Source: Turbatrix aceti
Taxonomy: Eukaryota > Nematoda > Chromadorea > Rhabditida > Panagrolaimidae
Length of the DNA: 64,000 nt
Direction: 5' to 3'
Assembly: GCA_963969345.1 (NCBI GenBank)
Contig: OZ017767.1
Span: forward strand, 248,001 to 312,000
Shown here: positions 24,186-38,418 of the stretch, piece after piece
Layout: every line of letters starts with the position of its first letter
Numbering within the stretch: position 1 is the first letter of the stretch
Translations under genes and position numbers: made by a program
Notes under the pieces: model-generated
The model's database searches: none
What the model was told of the DNA's origin: nothing
Seen by the model: only the letters and a program-made list of their open reading frames with translations

Positions 24186-25018
24186 GTTGTTTGCGGCCTA
24201 AAAAATATTTTTGGTAAAAAAAGAATGATTGTTCACTCGCGGCCGGCTGGATGACCAAAAGCACAATTCATCTCATCTCCCCCCGGTCCGTCAAGGTGAG
24301 TATGAAATTACTCACGCGCGCGCGAGGCGTCCGAGGGCGGCGAGACGGACAAACAAGGATAAGCTTTGTTGAAGGAAAGGAAAAAGTAACTCACGCCTAG
24401 TACACAAATCATGACTAGGTGGGGGAGGGTACGCAGTGGTCGCTGGCTAGTTGTGATCGATTGTAAACTGGAGGCTGTATTTGAAGGATGGATCAAAGGT
24501 AGTGGTGGGTAGTAAATGGTAGTTGGTCGTAAGAATGAGTGTTCAAAAGCAAGATGAAGAAAAAATACGTAAAATCAGAAAAAATGCGAAATGTGGTGGT
24601 ATTCTGAAATGTTGTAAATACTAAAAACTCTATAATCAAAAATTCACGACGTCAATCCCGTCAAGCACGTATTGTAACACGCAACAGAACAACAAAAACA
24701 AACAAAAGGAAGTGTGCGTGAGCCGTTGTATCCGGTTTTTGTTATTGTTACACAATTATTATTACGAAAACTTTTCCCCTAGAAGCTAAAGAGTCCACGA
24801 AAAAAAACGAAAGCGATGTCAGAGGGTACCTACAGCGAAGAAGAAAGGAGGGAAGAAAGAGCAAACGATTGTACATAAATATGTTTAACGCGCATATTAT
24901 GTGCGTATTAGAAAATCATCCGGTCCGGTGAGCGTCTGTCGCTCGCACAGGAGGGGGCCGAAAAGCCTCCCTCCGGTGGTTTTTCGGAGATGTTTCTGGT
25001 TCACATGTGTCCGCGTGC

Positions 25019-25041
25019 CTGTGTGTGTGTGTTGTGTGTGT
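25019..25041. repeat. (GT)n microsatellite, interrupted
   Basis: A run of GT dinucleotides broken once (TGTGTGTTGTGTGTG). No other feature attached. Confidence 0.8.
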
Positions 25042-28000
25042 TTATGGACAAAGGTATACGGAATAAATAAAAAGAAAAGTGGTTACTGAAACGAATGCTG
25101 TAAACCAACAAGCAAAGCAATAATTGACTTTAAGAGGCGGCGGCGCGTCACGGATGGTTAACGGTTGGATCGAATTGGCCAACCCCCTTCTCTCATCCAA
25201 ATGACCACTGGCGGGGGTCAAAAAACAAAAGTAGAAAATCGAAACATCAAACGCACGTGCATTACCTGGGTGGTCTGAGAATCAAAAATTGATCCACGTG
25301 GGTGGTCCAACAAAAAAATTCTTTTAGGCAGAAAATCAAAAATTAAATAAAAAAAAGCCAGACAGACAAAATCGCGCAATTGACTCGCCCCGACCGACGC
25401 CATAGACCCCGACTGATCACCTATCTCCTCCCTTCCACCACCGCCCGCAATCCGTGTTGTTTTGGGTGCAAGTGTGATGTCGCCACAGCTTTTTCACGGT
25501 CACAATCCCTTCCTTTCTTTCGCCCTCTACGACACACCGGCAGGTGACGCGATGAGTGAACAGCAAAGTGGGTGGTGGCTAGGTGGATTGCGGTGATCCG
25601 TGTGTCCGTGCGCAATAATAAACAGGCAAAAGAAAGAAAGAATGGAATACCCGTAGCAACAGGAGTAGTGGCCGGCTTTTCGCTTGCATATACTACTAAT
25701 TGACTGAGGAGCTGTAGACAAAGTGTAAGTGTCGTGAAAGACAATCATGTCATGTCAAATCCGATCCTCCATCCTGTCGTCTTGCCCTTGTTATTGTTGA
25801 ACCGGGACGACGATAACGACGACAAACGAACCTCTATCCATGTTGTAAAAAGTCGCTTTCACACTTTATCCGACACACCGCTACAATTGTCACCCCGCTC
25901 CGTTGTTCAAGAAGCGCCGTGTTAGTTTCCGCTTGATCAACGAACGATCAAACAAGTATCTATCTAGTAAACAGTTTTGCATCGTAAATTCTACTTTTGC
26001 GTGTTGGTGGGAAAATTACAGACGAAGGAAAAAAAGGTTGACGGGACTAGAAACCACGAGGTGTTAATGAAGTTGCAAAACAGTGTCGTTCAAAAATTAA
26101 GGAGAAACATGTATCGAAAAAACAATTCGACCTTCAATGAGTAAAAAAATACTAAAATAGAACACGGCAGAAAAAAAAGTTAGTATCGTAATTTATCCTC
26201 CTCAGTTTCAGCCAACTATGTCAATCACCATATTAGCAACCGCATATGACAAAAAAAGTATCTCCTGCGTACGCGTACATCCAGTGATCAGTTCTGTTCG
26301 GTTAACTTGCGGATAACTACCTAACAACTACCAAACTATTATGTGCGGCCCAACACGTCTGGAAAAAAGGCAGACCAGTGACGCAAATAAATAACAGTCT
26401 TGAAGAGTTCGTTGCGTGTGGGAAGAGACAAACGTTCACCAGGAGAGCAGCCGGCGGCCAGGAAGGAAGGCCCTCGCTTCGGGCAGGAGTATCCAGGCAG
26501 GGTCGGGCAAACAACTATCTATTTATATATCACTGTAACCGAGACTATAAGACGTGAAAAATACTAAATAACAACACAAAACAGAAGAGTGATGATGATG
26601 CTTTCTTGCGTGTTGCCCCGTTCTGGCCGCCTCGAAACAAAACGCATTAACAAAAAAAAGAAAAGAATAGATAAATGCTTTTTCTTGTACGTAAACGACG
26701 CACATACATGCAATCAACCGGGGTGGCGGGAGGGCAAAAGTAAGCTGGTTTGCAGCTGCTGCCGAAAAAATGAAATACATATATAACGATAAATGAGGGC
26801 TTTTTCTGAAACAGCACAAAAAGTTTCCTTTTGCTTTTTCAGCGTAGGGGTTTGTTTTGCCCGCCGAAAAATCTAGGTTGCATAACCTAACGCAATTTAG
26901 AATTTTAAACATTCACTGTAAACAAAATCAGATTTTTTTTGTTTTACAAAAACATGCAACAAAAAATCTCTGCAAACAGAAAAATTGAATAAAAAATAAA
27001 ACAACAGCAAAGACGTTCAAAGCAAGCATCCGACTCACGACAGACTGACTGAGTGAGTGACTGGATGGCTATAATCATCGTAACCAATGGTGTGTTGTAA
27101 GCAAGAACTACCATCAATTCACCCATCCAAGTAAGCAAGCAAGCGTCAAACCAACAAAAAAACAGCAAACGACCAGACCAGCCTGCAAGCCTAGCCAGCC
27201 GGTCGGTTGGGCAAGCAAACGGGCGGCGATAGTCATCACAAGAAAAAAAAGAGGAAATAAAAAACTCTCGGCTTCTTTTTTTGACGCTGCCGCCCCATCA
27301 GTTGCACCGCGCCCGCCGTTCATTGTTGTCCTGCGTATGCCCGTCCGCCAAAATGTAAAAAAAGAACTGTGGAAGCTATAAAAGCCGACCGACCGACGAA
27401 GGCATAGCAGGATGGATGCCTGGTGAGCAAGTGTTGCTAAATAATACAAATGTGTGCCGTTTGTTACGGAAAAGAGAAAAGGGCACCGTCATCACACAGG
27501 ACAGCATTGCGTACAGGAAGAAGAGGGGGCACAAAACTCTCCACAGGAAGTCACCCCGACGCAGTGACATTTTTTTGAATTTTTTTTCAGCCATGAGTGA
27601 GAAAATGAACGCTTACTTGTTGGGGCAAAAGAGGATGTACTTACGGCATCGTAAACAAATGTCAATTGCCATCGCAATTTGTTACCAAAGACCTGCAATC
27701 TGCTACCCCTGCACTTTTGCTATGCAAACCTTCTTTAATCGAGAAAAAATCTAGGAATGTCAATAAAACGATCAAAAATTACAAACATTACATGAATAAA
27801 TCCGCTTTTAGCCACCCCAAGTATTCACAATTTGTTAGTTTAAAAAACACAAAACAACTTTTTTTTTCTATTCATGAATAATATCCAATATATATGTGTG
27901 TTTTCCGGTAAAGCGATAATCGGTTTTCAGTTTTTTTTCTGTATATAGAAATTTGAAAAAGCATTATTTATATATTTTTACGGAAATTTTTAAAAGCTTT

Positions 28001-31000
28001 TAAATAAAAAAAATATTTCAAATTACGAATTATTATTATCCATTGTCAGTTTTTTCTTTGGCAAATCAAGAAATATCCAGAAAAAATCTTGCAATCAAGA
28101 AAATAAATCAACTCTGATAACTGATTTACCAGATTGTCGAAAATCTTTGAAGGCCGCGATCACGTTTTAGATCACAATCACGAAGATAACGACCGTCGAC
28201 AATGGCGGACAGATGTATGATTGAAAAAGAAAAACAAACTAACAAAATAAATATGAATTGAAAAATCTTGGTCACGAGACTGAATAGCTGACGGAATAGT
28301 AATGGTGTGGCATCAATAAACATAACTGAACAAGATAAACAAGAATTTTACTACCCTTTGGTATCCCGGGGTGTTTTCAAATTTCCAGAAAAAAAAACGA
28401 ACATGATTTTTTTCTGAAACAAATTCTTTCGTACGAAAAAAGCAATTGACATCAATGAAGTTTTTTACAACATTTTTAGCTTGCCCCTTTAACTGCAAAA
28501 ATTATATGCACTTTTTTTCTAAATAAAACAAACTATGTAATAGCAAAAGAACAAAAAAGTCAACAACGTCATCATCATTGATCTCGGTCGATAGGTGATA
28601 GTGATTTTTATTACGAATTACAAAATGCACAAACGGGAAGAATTGTGGATTCTATACAATATTTATGTTATTTTTATTTCATCGTAATTCTCAAAACAAT
28701 TGAAATGGGAATACGAACGGAAAAAGAGAAACATCGACAGGATGTGATGCTCACTTTTTAAAAAGCAAAAAAGTATAATCAAAAGAAAAAATGTTTCACA
28801 AAGATTATTTTCTGTCGACAAGAAAAAACATGATCGCTTTAGTTGTTGGGGATCATTGAATTAGATCCCATTCCCTCCATGTTGAGTGCCATCAAATTCA
28901 AACAGGTCAGACACCCGTCAAGTCAGTTATACCGGCCGACCGGAAGGAGTGACAAAAAAATCGGAAGAGGAAAGGTGATTGTGATATTTGTGGCGCCAGC
29001 CACAAACAAATTCATTCGGAGCGACAAACGATTAATTGGAAAGAGTGTCGGAGAGAGGGAAGGGAAACCGAATTAAAACGGGCAGAAGAAAAAAACACCG
29101 ATACACATCATCGCGGTGAAGCCAGTTAGTCCAGCAGAGCCCCAACAATAAGCAAGCCGATTCGCGGTGAACAGGAGAATATGCGGAGAATGGGACAAGA
29201 TTAGGTTCATGGTACAAGGAAAAAGCGATGTGATGTGAGCGCTGTTTTTTGCTTCTCAAGGGAGTATCATTATGTCAAATGGCGTGTGAATGGATAATTT
29301 GCTCCGTGCATGCCAGCGCCTTACAGTTTGTACCTGTCGTAGGCGTTAGTTGTACGGAAGTCAATTATTTTGGGAGTGCTCGGAGCAGGCTGATACTCAA
29401 ATTGGTGACAAAGGGACAACAAATGTGCACAGAAAATGTGCTGAAATTTTTTGTGTGTTTACTAAATAATATTTTTTTATTCAAAAAGTCAATTCCAAAA
29501 AACCGCGCAACTTTATGAGAAAAATCCGTTGACTTTGATCTCCATCAAAAACAAATTATCACCAACAAAAAATAAATGATTTCCCATGCAACATTTGGTT
29601 GTAAATAAAAAAAGGTATATCACCTCTGAAGCGTATCGGGCAAGCGTATTTGTAAAATGACGACGCCGTCCCGTCACCAAACATAATAAACATGCGCCCT
29701 CGTCATCACCCATACTTTACTTTGAATAAAAGTAATCGTATCGGACAGATGACTTCAATTGCCTGCTGCTTGCAATGAATGAAATGGTTTGCTTCTCATC
29801 CGATAACCAGCAACCCCGACCACGCGTTTGTTCCATCGCCAGGTGGGTAGCCAAAACACCGACACAGAGAATGGAAGATGGAAGAGAAACCCGGCTCCTG
29901 CAAACCGCGAGGAAAAAAAGAGAAATTGGATTTGATTTGACTTGATTGGACTGCGGTGAAAAGAACGACTCGGGCAAACAAGCACGCGGAGATGATGATG
30001 ATGACCACGATCACGGTTATCATCGCGGTGCGTGGTTATGACGACTTGCGCGTTCATCGACCAACACCATCGCGAACTCGTAAACGGACAATTGGTTGGA
30101 TTCACGGTCGCCTGCTCAGTAAGTGGCAAGGCAAGCACGGTCAATCTTTGTTTGATCATGTCCTGCGACCACAACGACTTGATTTGTACACCCATCCAGG
30201 AGAGAGGGGAAAAACAAATGATTGACGCCTGCGAACAACCTTTTTTGACTAAAAGAGTAATCGTAATGGTGCGATCGTGATCGCAACTGACTATGGATAA
30301 AAATAATGAGGATGTGAAGTGAGAAAAAAACATCTGTATGGCTGATTGAAAAAATGGATAGAAGTTACATACACATGAAAAATGACGTTCAACAAAATTG
30401 TTTGCCACACTTTCTGTTTTTAAATAAACTTATTGAACTTAATACCAAAATGTCCCCAATCAAGAGTTGGCGAGCTCGGGGTGACGTATCGCAAAACAGG
30501 CATCCGTTACGGATATGCCGCTAATATTTCATAAATATATGTATTCAAAAATATAAGATTCTGTAACTAGAAAAAATATTATCGGGTTGAACAGTTTGCG
30601 ATAAAAATAAAACCGGGGATGCAAAATCTGCCATCATTTACGCCAGGCGGAAGAAAAAATTCCCATCTATTTAGCTCATTGAATTATACGGGCCCCTGCG
30701 CAAAATAACTCGTAAACGGTTAATGTCCATCCACTCTACCGCAGTTACAGCCGCAAGTGAAAGATGGAGTGTGCTTTTGCTGTTGTCGAAGAAAGACAAT
30801 CTCCCCTCTAAGAAAAAAGGAAACCATAATAACCGCCAGCAAGATGATCACGACCTGACGGCTGCAGTCATTGGACACTGACGGATAGCACCTCAAACTG
30901 CAGCAGCGGAGGCAAACCTACACTTCTCCTAGGAAAAAGAAGATTGGCTAGCGTGCAGCATTTATTTATTTATTTATGAACGAACGATCATCATTTTGAT

Positions 31001-31694
31001 GTTTTGGTTTGACCCCCGGATGGGAGAAAGAGCTCCCGGCAAAAAATATGCGTTTAAAAAATTGTCAAAACCCCAAATAAATATTTATTCATCCCAAAAA
31101 ATTTAAAAAAATCAAAAGAAAAAATATTGTAAAGCAAAAATGTAAACCAATAATTCTTGTTCGAACTATATTTTTTGTTCTCAAAATATCTAAAAAAGCA
31201 TTTTCTGCAAAAAACTCAATCAAGTTAGCATTTGTCAGGAAAAGGAACAAAAAGCGCAAGCACTTACCGTCACCTTTGTCCCCTTCACAAAAGTTGAATC
31301 TCATAGAAAGGTAACACAGCACCCCTTGTGTATGTGTGTGTGCTTCTTCAGCCGTAACCCCCGAGCTCCCGAGGAAAATTGAGACACCCTTACGAAGAGC
31401 CAGGTTGCATCGGACGAGGTGAACTGTTTGTTGTCACACCGGTGTTATACCACTCCTACATGGCCCGTGGTAGACAAGCAAAAAGTTGCGCTGCAGACCA
31501 AACGGAGGAAAAGAAGATGAACCACATTGTTGTTGTACTAAAGATATATCAGGCAACAAACGGTGATGGTCGTGTGAAACGCGATGAGTCGCGTTGTAGT
31601 TTTGGTCGTCATCGGACCGGGGTGAGGACCCGGGAGGGTAGCGTCAATCGTCACGAATCGGACAAATATCTAATAAAGTTTTTATAAAAAAAAA

Positions 31695-31716
31695 GTGTGT
31701 GTGTGTGTGTGTGTGT
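31695..31716. repeat. (GT)11 microsatellite
   Basis: Eleven uninterrupted GT dinucleotides following an A-run. Confidence 0.95.
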
Positions 31717-34700
31717 ACTATCTATGATCAGGACAGGACAACAGACAAAGAAGAAAGGATACAAACAATAGACGAAAAGATCAAACAAGGATCATGGGAC
31801 GTAAAAGTTTTTTTTGTTTCTCGGCAGAAAAAAATATGCGCCTCAATGGACACCGACAAAAAAGTTTTCCAACTGACCGTCTGGATTTCAAAAGTCGATA
31901 ACGAAAAAAATGCTGTCAGCGGTTTTTTTCAGTTACCTGAAAATAGTGTGGATAATTAGATAATTAGTTGGCAGATACATATGTGGTTCTTCAATTCGCG
32001 CCAACGAACCCAGAAACAAAATGGAATAAATAAATCATGTAAAAACAAAAATCAAATGATCGTCCAATATGTCGGCCGTTAATTGTCTAAAAAGCAAACA
32101 TGTGATTAGTAGAAATTACTGAACAAGTAAAAAAATTTTGTTAAGATGCACCTACGTATACCATAAATTTTTTTACAATATTTCATCAAATCAGTTATTT
32201 TTCACGATACTGACAAAAAACAAACACAATTTGTTAAAAAAACACCTGAATTACTAACTGCCCGTTGTAAACAATACATTTTTATTTATTTAATAAATAA
32301 AATTAATAAATAGAAATGTAAATTTTTTTATGCCATAACCTCATTTTGTATCATACCCCAGAGATAAAGTATTTATTATCTAGAAATTTCTTAAGATTCA
32401 TGTGTGTTGTGCATTAGCAATTATTAAATAGCACGAACCCCAAAATGTGCAAAAAATAAGTGTTTACGTATGCATACGTACAAAGGGCATTCTCAGAAGA
32501 GGGGAGAAAGCCGTTTTAACGGTGAAAAACAGCAAAAGACTATGAAGTCAAGAATGGGTTAAATAATAAATAAATGGTTGCCATCTCCGTATGTGTATAC
32601 AATTGTGTGGTTGCTGATAAACTGAACCTGCTTGTTTGAAAATTTCTGGAAGAACTGACTAACTGTTGATGAACGTGTCAAAGAAAAGAAACGTTTTTTG
32701 AAAGATTAAAAATTTCACCGTTTATGACTCTGTTTTCTCATTGCAAAAGTAAAAAAAAAACTGATCGTTTGTTTTTATTGCTTCACAAAAAAAAACAATA
32801 GATAAACAAAAATTTTCATCAATTTCACTGACTGTTTTTGAATGTGATGACTTCAGAACACACGGTGTTCGTAAAAAATTACAAAGCTGCAAAAAATGTA
32901 TGGATCTGGAACTATAAAAAATCAAATTATCATATTGATTTGCAAAATGTTCCAAAAGAGCCGACGTTAAGAAATTTACGATTATTAAATAAAGCCTACA
33001 TAGAAAACTATTTATTATTCGGTCACGGATTTCTCCGATAAACAAAAAGAAAAATAATCACTTTGCCGACTTTTGCAGAAAAAAGTTTTAAATCAACCAA
33101 TTATCCATTTGAAAGTCTGATTTAAGAGGAAAGAGAAAACAAAAAAAGATCCTTATCCTCGTAGAAAACGTGAGATGAGAAATAGAGGGAAAGCAAATTT
33201 AACAGAATGAATCATTCTGGTAGATCCAAAGTGAAAACTGTAAACAACGGACTATGTCAAATTCATAAAAGGTCATCCTCAAAGGAGCAAGCGCGCAAAC
33301 CAACTGGACACAAAAGCCGTAACATGTCAACTCGCGAAAAACCGGGAAACAACAACCATCCGAGGCGCTTGGCATTCAATTTAATTCAAGTCGTCAACAG
33401 CCCTGCCAAAGATGGACAAGACAGTGAGTGCCTAAATATGTGTTTGGTGGTTGTGGTTGTGGAGTCGTGTAGCAAACAGGGCAGGACAGTTTACCGCGCT
33501 GACGCACGCGAAAAGAAAGGGTCATTCATTCGGAGTACAGGAAAGGCGAAGCGCACGACAAACTCGATCCTGTTTCTGATGAACATGTTCTCTCTCAGAC
33601 AAGAAGCTGTAGCGGGTGGGATTTAGATATGTGTTACTTCGTTACTCACTCAATCGCATGTCGGACCGACTGGTAATCGTAATCGTGTCCGCCGCGGCGG
33701 TCATTACAGCAACATTGGCACCACGATAAAACATGTCAAAAATCTGCAGGGCTAACTGTTTTGATGTGCAACGAGACTGAGAAGTAGTGCTTGTGTGTAC
33801 TCATATTATTCATCCCTAATTTAATGAAACATAAATTGTCCAAGAAGGCAACGAACGCTAACTTTTTGTCGTGGTTTGTTTTGATGGCCTGGCCCGGTCA
33901 CTCTTTGCATGCATGTGTGCGCACAAGGGGATTGAATTGGATCAGAAAACGCAGACGAATGCTATATAAGCGTATCGTAAACAATGTGGTAGCACCGCAC
34001 CACCATAAAGTCATCTGTCTCTTACAAGGCACTCCCTCTACGAGCATTTCATCTCCTCTTGACACACTAAAACCGGTAAATACGCGTACACATATATACA
34101 CGAAGATATAGAAACGACGACCTTACAAGGAAACGGACGGTAGATTACAGAATTTTAACGCACATGTGCAACGATTCATTTTTTAGTGACCGTAAAGAAA
34201 TTGTAATTTTTAAATAAAACAGATGAAAACAGGGTCAAAAAACTGTGAAGTACGTTATCGGTTTTCTTACGTAAAGAAAATTGATGATCAAAAATTATTT
34301 GTTTGTTGAATTTCAAGGTCCGCTATAGCCAACACTTGACCAAAAAGCGGTTAATGGCTTGTTGTTAGTGTCATCCCTAAAACAAATCTCCGTTGCCTCC
34401 TGCTGGTAATGTTTGTTCGTGCCGGCTGCAAAGAAGCTAGCGCGAAGAACAATGAAGATGACTTTGACTTAGTCGGGACTTTGATGACGACTTAACACAT
34501 CTCCGAGAGTGCTTGCACTTCGCTCTCCGCGTTCGTTCGGCGCGATATTGCTGGTAATCGGTCTCTATTACCCTCGACTTGCGCCGACGCGAGAAAGGAG
34601 CCTGACTAATTAGCAGTCGGGGAGGTGCTGACGGATTGAATTTACGACGAATGATGTCAACGAGGGGATAAGTTCTGCCGTTCGTTCAACAACCAGAGAC

Positions 34701-37700
34701 AAAATTAGTTGTTATCCGAAGATCGATCGAACTGACCAAATTATGCGTTCATTGGCAATCGACAATGGCACCCCAGCAAAAAAAGACAAACAAGTGCCAA
34801 GACAGGTGTATGCTGTGTATACTTGATGTCAACCAAAGATATTATTTTAGATAACATATTGGCAAAAATAGGTGACAAACAAGCCTGATGACTTTTCAGA
34901 AAAAATTGTTTTTGACTTGCTAACATAAGACAATAAATGGATATATTCATGCCGGATTACATAACTGTTCTCCTGGCTAATCCTTTTTTGACAAGCGGGA
35001 AAAATAGCAAATACAAATGTTATCGTGATTAAGGGGATGCTAAAGTGCTAAAAACGGAAACAAAATTATAAATACATTTTCAGAGATAACGACACTTTTT
35101 AGGTACAAAAAAATGTAGATAAAAAAGTTAATATTTTTACGTAGGTAAAACAAATTTTTTAACAAAAATTTTTTTGTGTTTATTTCAGAAAAACTAATCT
35201 TTTTTATTTAAAGAAAACTGTATTTTTTATTGTATTTAATTTCAGCACGCTTTTTTTTAGCATGCCACAAAAAAATGCTCATATTAGTTGTTCCTGACTT
35301 TACGACGCAAACATGAGAAACATAAACAAAAAAAAACAAAAAAAAAACGAATAGCTAAAAAGACTCATTACCCTTTATTTACTCAAAATGTTATGCCGTC
35401 ATGAAGCTGCAAAAAACGAAATAACAAAAGCATCTGCAGGAAAAAACGTAGGCTAAAAATTTTTCAAATGGTTTAAAAGTGTGAATAAAAACTTTCAAAA
35501 AACTCTGTTGCCGCAAAAAAAAAACTTTAAAAATTAATAATTCACAGTTGTTTTTTATCTCTGTGCCACACAAAATTGCTTTTTTGTAAGAATTGGCAAG
35601 CAGGCATTTGGAATGAATTATTAAGTAATGTTTTTCAAATGTGTTTTTTTTGTTCTGTTCAAGTCCCGCTGCATTCTCCGTATATTTATGTACACCGAAA
35701 TGCCATAAGTGATGTTGTTGTTATGCTGACGACAAATAGCATCGACGTAGCATACTTAGACAGCAAATACAAAAAAACGTTCGTTAGAGGATTGCTTTGA
35801 AGACAACGAACAAAAAATTATATTGTTTTGATTGCCAAACATTGGAAAGTGTAATCCTCCCCCTAAAATTTTAACATAACAATACAACTTGTCAGATGCG
35901 CTCTTACGTTAGAACTTTCCAATCCACAAAATTATTAATGCCAGATATTCAGGCTGGCCTAATATAAAGCTGCTTATATTATATCGCTTATATAGTCAAG
36001 TCTTTACTCGGCTCATTGAATGCTAACTACTATGAAACTGGAGCCAGCAATATCCAAGTAAAGGCCAAGTGTGTCGGGTTTTTACATATTTATCGGTTCC
36101 GCTCGCCGAGGCGTAACGTTTTCTTTTATCTCCCCGCCATCCCATCTCTTCACTGCCGATACGCGTTGTCTCACAAAAATTATTGTTTTTTTGTTCACCC
36201 ATCTGACACATTGGCATTTGGTTGGTCGGTTGCGGCGACAGAGGTCGATCCTGTCTTAGAACTAGAATCATAATAATTTGCCTCTTTGAAGATTAAGAGC
36301 GTGGCAGATGGTAGGACAATGCATTCGATGAGTTTTCCCGGATAAATCTGTCCCAAGCTAGCAAGCTATTTATCATGCATCTTGAGGTGACGACGCTACT
36401 GCTGACTGTCCTTCACTTCCAAAACATGCTAACATTTTTTTACGACATTAGTGACTGACCGTGTAGCAAACAGGGCTGACCCTGAATGATGCCAGTCACA
36501 TTGACCGGCCGCATTGACCGGGTGTGAATGGCATAATGATCAGAGATGAGCGAACTGCGCGCAGTGAAGCCAACCAAAAAAGAGTGCAGGCACAGCGCGC
36601 GAGAACGCTACTCGATCTCTTGCTCGAGTCAACAAAGAATCCTGAGCGGCAAAGCGATCCGCTTCGTGGTTAATCGCTTGCTTTTGAAGATACCGCAACC
36701 AGTGCAGCCTAATCGGCATCGACGGCAAAAGTTGTAAAAAAATGTCCATTTGACGTATTGTTCACCGGAAGAGAGTAAAAAGAGCATAAAAATGTGGCGC
36801 GATGAAAATAAAGAAAGGATAACATTTTGATGTCAACAATAGAAAGTTACTGGAAAACGAAGAAATTTTTTGATAGGAACAAAAAAAAGCGCAAGCACAT
36901 GTTACCGAGAAATTCGACACATCCCAACATGATTGTCTTTTTCATGGATTCAGCCAGGTGTATCGGATAAGAATTTGATCCTCCACAGTCTTAGCATCGT
37001 GTGTGTGTTTAAGGAGTGAATTATAAAACCATTTAGAAGCCGATATGCATTTCCAAGTGTGTTTGCATAATGTTGCTCAATAACCTCTCCCACGCGGTTT
37101 TCATTTGTTTGACTTGCTTGAAAAGCACAAAATTGGCATAAAAATATGATATCAAAGTCCAAATTTTGAAAGCCTGGCGTCCAAATAGCAGTTAACGTTC
37201 AAAAGTTGTTTTTACGTACAGTACTGTTTCAACACTAATTCAATTATACCAGTGAGTAGCGTCGCATGACAAAAAATCAAACAATTTGTCGAATTTCAGT
37301 CTTTGGCGCGGAAAAAAACCAAAAATATTTGAAGGACAAAAACTAGACAGGCGGTTGATTGACATTTTCGGGACTACATAAAGAAAACTGTGAAAGTTGA
37401 ACTTGTGCGTGCAATACAAAGGTACTTATTACACTAGGCTGGTGCCTGGTGTGCCACATTGCCCATTTGCACATCAAAGGCGTAAAAAAAAGAAATGTGA
37501 TGAGGCATATTAGATTTCAACGTAAACCATTAATTGCAAAAATATGTGAAAAGTAGCGTCTTATAGTACATGTATACATAAAACGCAAAATAACACGAGG
37601 GAGCAAACATTTTATAATAGAACTATGGAATATTTCCAAGGTTTTAGAATGACATAAAATATTTAAAAAATAAAATGCAAACACAAATTATAACCAGTAA

Positions 37701-37995
37701 TCATAAAGAACAAAACGTTAATTAGACACGTCAACATTATATCGGACTTAGGCAATATTTCTAATTTCACATCTCCTAATATGTAGATCGTCCGTTTCCG
37801 TTCTTCAAAAGGGGAAAACAAGCATCACGATGTCTATCAAACAACAAACAAGCATAAAACAAATAACAAAAACATTTTAAAAACAATCAATTTAAAAAAC
37901 AGTAAACGCCAATTTGCATAAAAGCTACGAACGACAACTTCTCAGCTCCATGTCCCTTCTGATAAAATGCCATTTTCCATCACTCTCTGATTGCC

Positions 37996-38387
37996 ATGAC
38001 GTCGTCAGTTGCAAGCGATGCAAGTGACAGTACTGCGAAGAAAGGCATCAAACTCAAGGGCCACGAAATCGACGTTCGGATCACCGTCAAGGTGGGCCCC
38101 TTGAATCCGAACCTGTGTCCGTCTTACATAATTTTTTTCAGGTAGCAGACATGGAAACCAAGCGAGCTATTCATGCACAAAACTTTTGCCGCGACCTGAT
38201 ACTGGCAGGCCGCGGGGACCAGAAACTCGTCGCCAAAGAGCTCAAGCGCGAATTCGACGCGCAGTTCGGCCCGACATGGCAGTGCATAGCGGGCAACGAA
38301 TTCGGAGCAGAAGTGACTCATCGAGAAGGCCACTTCCTCTACATGTTCGTCGAGGACTTTGCCATTCTCCTTTTCAAAAGTGTTTAA
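37996..38387 (+). CDS. LC8-type dynein light chain (2 exons)
   Basis: Exons 37996-38091 and 38142-38387 give 113 residues. Motifs match the LC8/DYNLL fold: the helix ...KRAIHAQNFC, KELKREFDAQFGPTWQCI, GNEFGAEVTH and the C-terminal FAILLFKSV. LC8 proteins dimerise and clamp short linear motifs in dynein intermediate chain and many other partners. Canonical LC8 is 89 residues; here about 24 extra residues rich in Ser/Asp/Lys precede the core (MTSSVASDASDSTAKKG), and the core is divergent (LAGRGDQKLVA), so it is probably not the housekeeping paralogue. The stop codon TAA overlaps AATAAA (GTTTAATAAAAAG), a possible poly(A) signal only if the UTR is very short. It is tail-to-tail with FANCD2, 31 bp apart. 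Confidence 0.88.
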
Positions 38388-38418
38388 TAAAAAGTGTACA
38401 AACTGACACGAGTTCAAG

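Larger units (their letters stand above)
24198..37990. other. ~14-kb gene-poor region
   Basis: No open frame here has a recognisable domain, a splice-compatible neighbour or convincing composition. The base is AT-rich with scattered GC-richer islands (about 27.2-27.6, 30.0-30.3, 34.4-34.7 and 36.3-36.7 kb), simple repeats, and one 17-bp sequence that occurs twice (33466-33482, 36460-36476). It could be a long upstream regulatory region or first intron of the PLDLS gene, whose leader shows possible 5'-UTR splice donors at ~24.31 and ~24.39 kb, but I cannot show this. Confidence 0.5.

Noticed and set aside
29755..30408. 217-codon minus-strand open frame
   Set aside because: No domain, composition unlike the real exons here, overlapped by equally long frames on the other strand.
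33207..33626. 139-codon plus-strand open frame
   Set aside because: Basic, repetitive composition with a poly-Val run and no homology or splice context.
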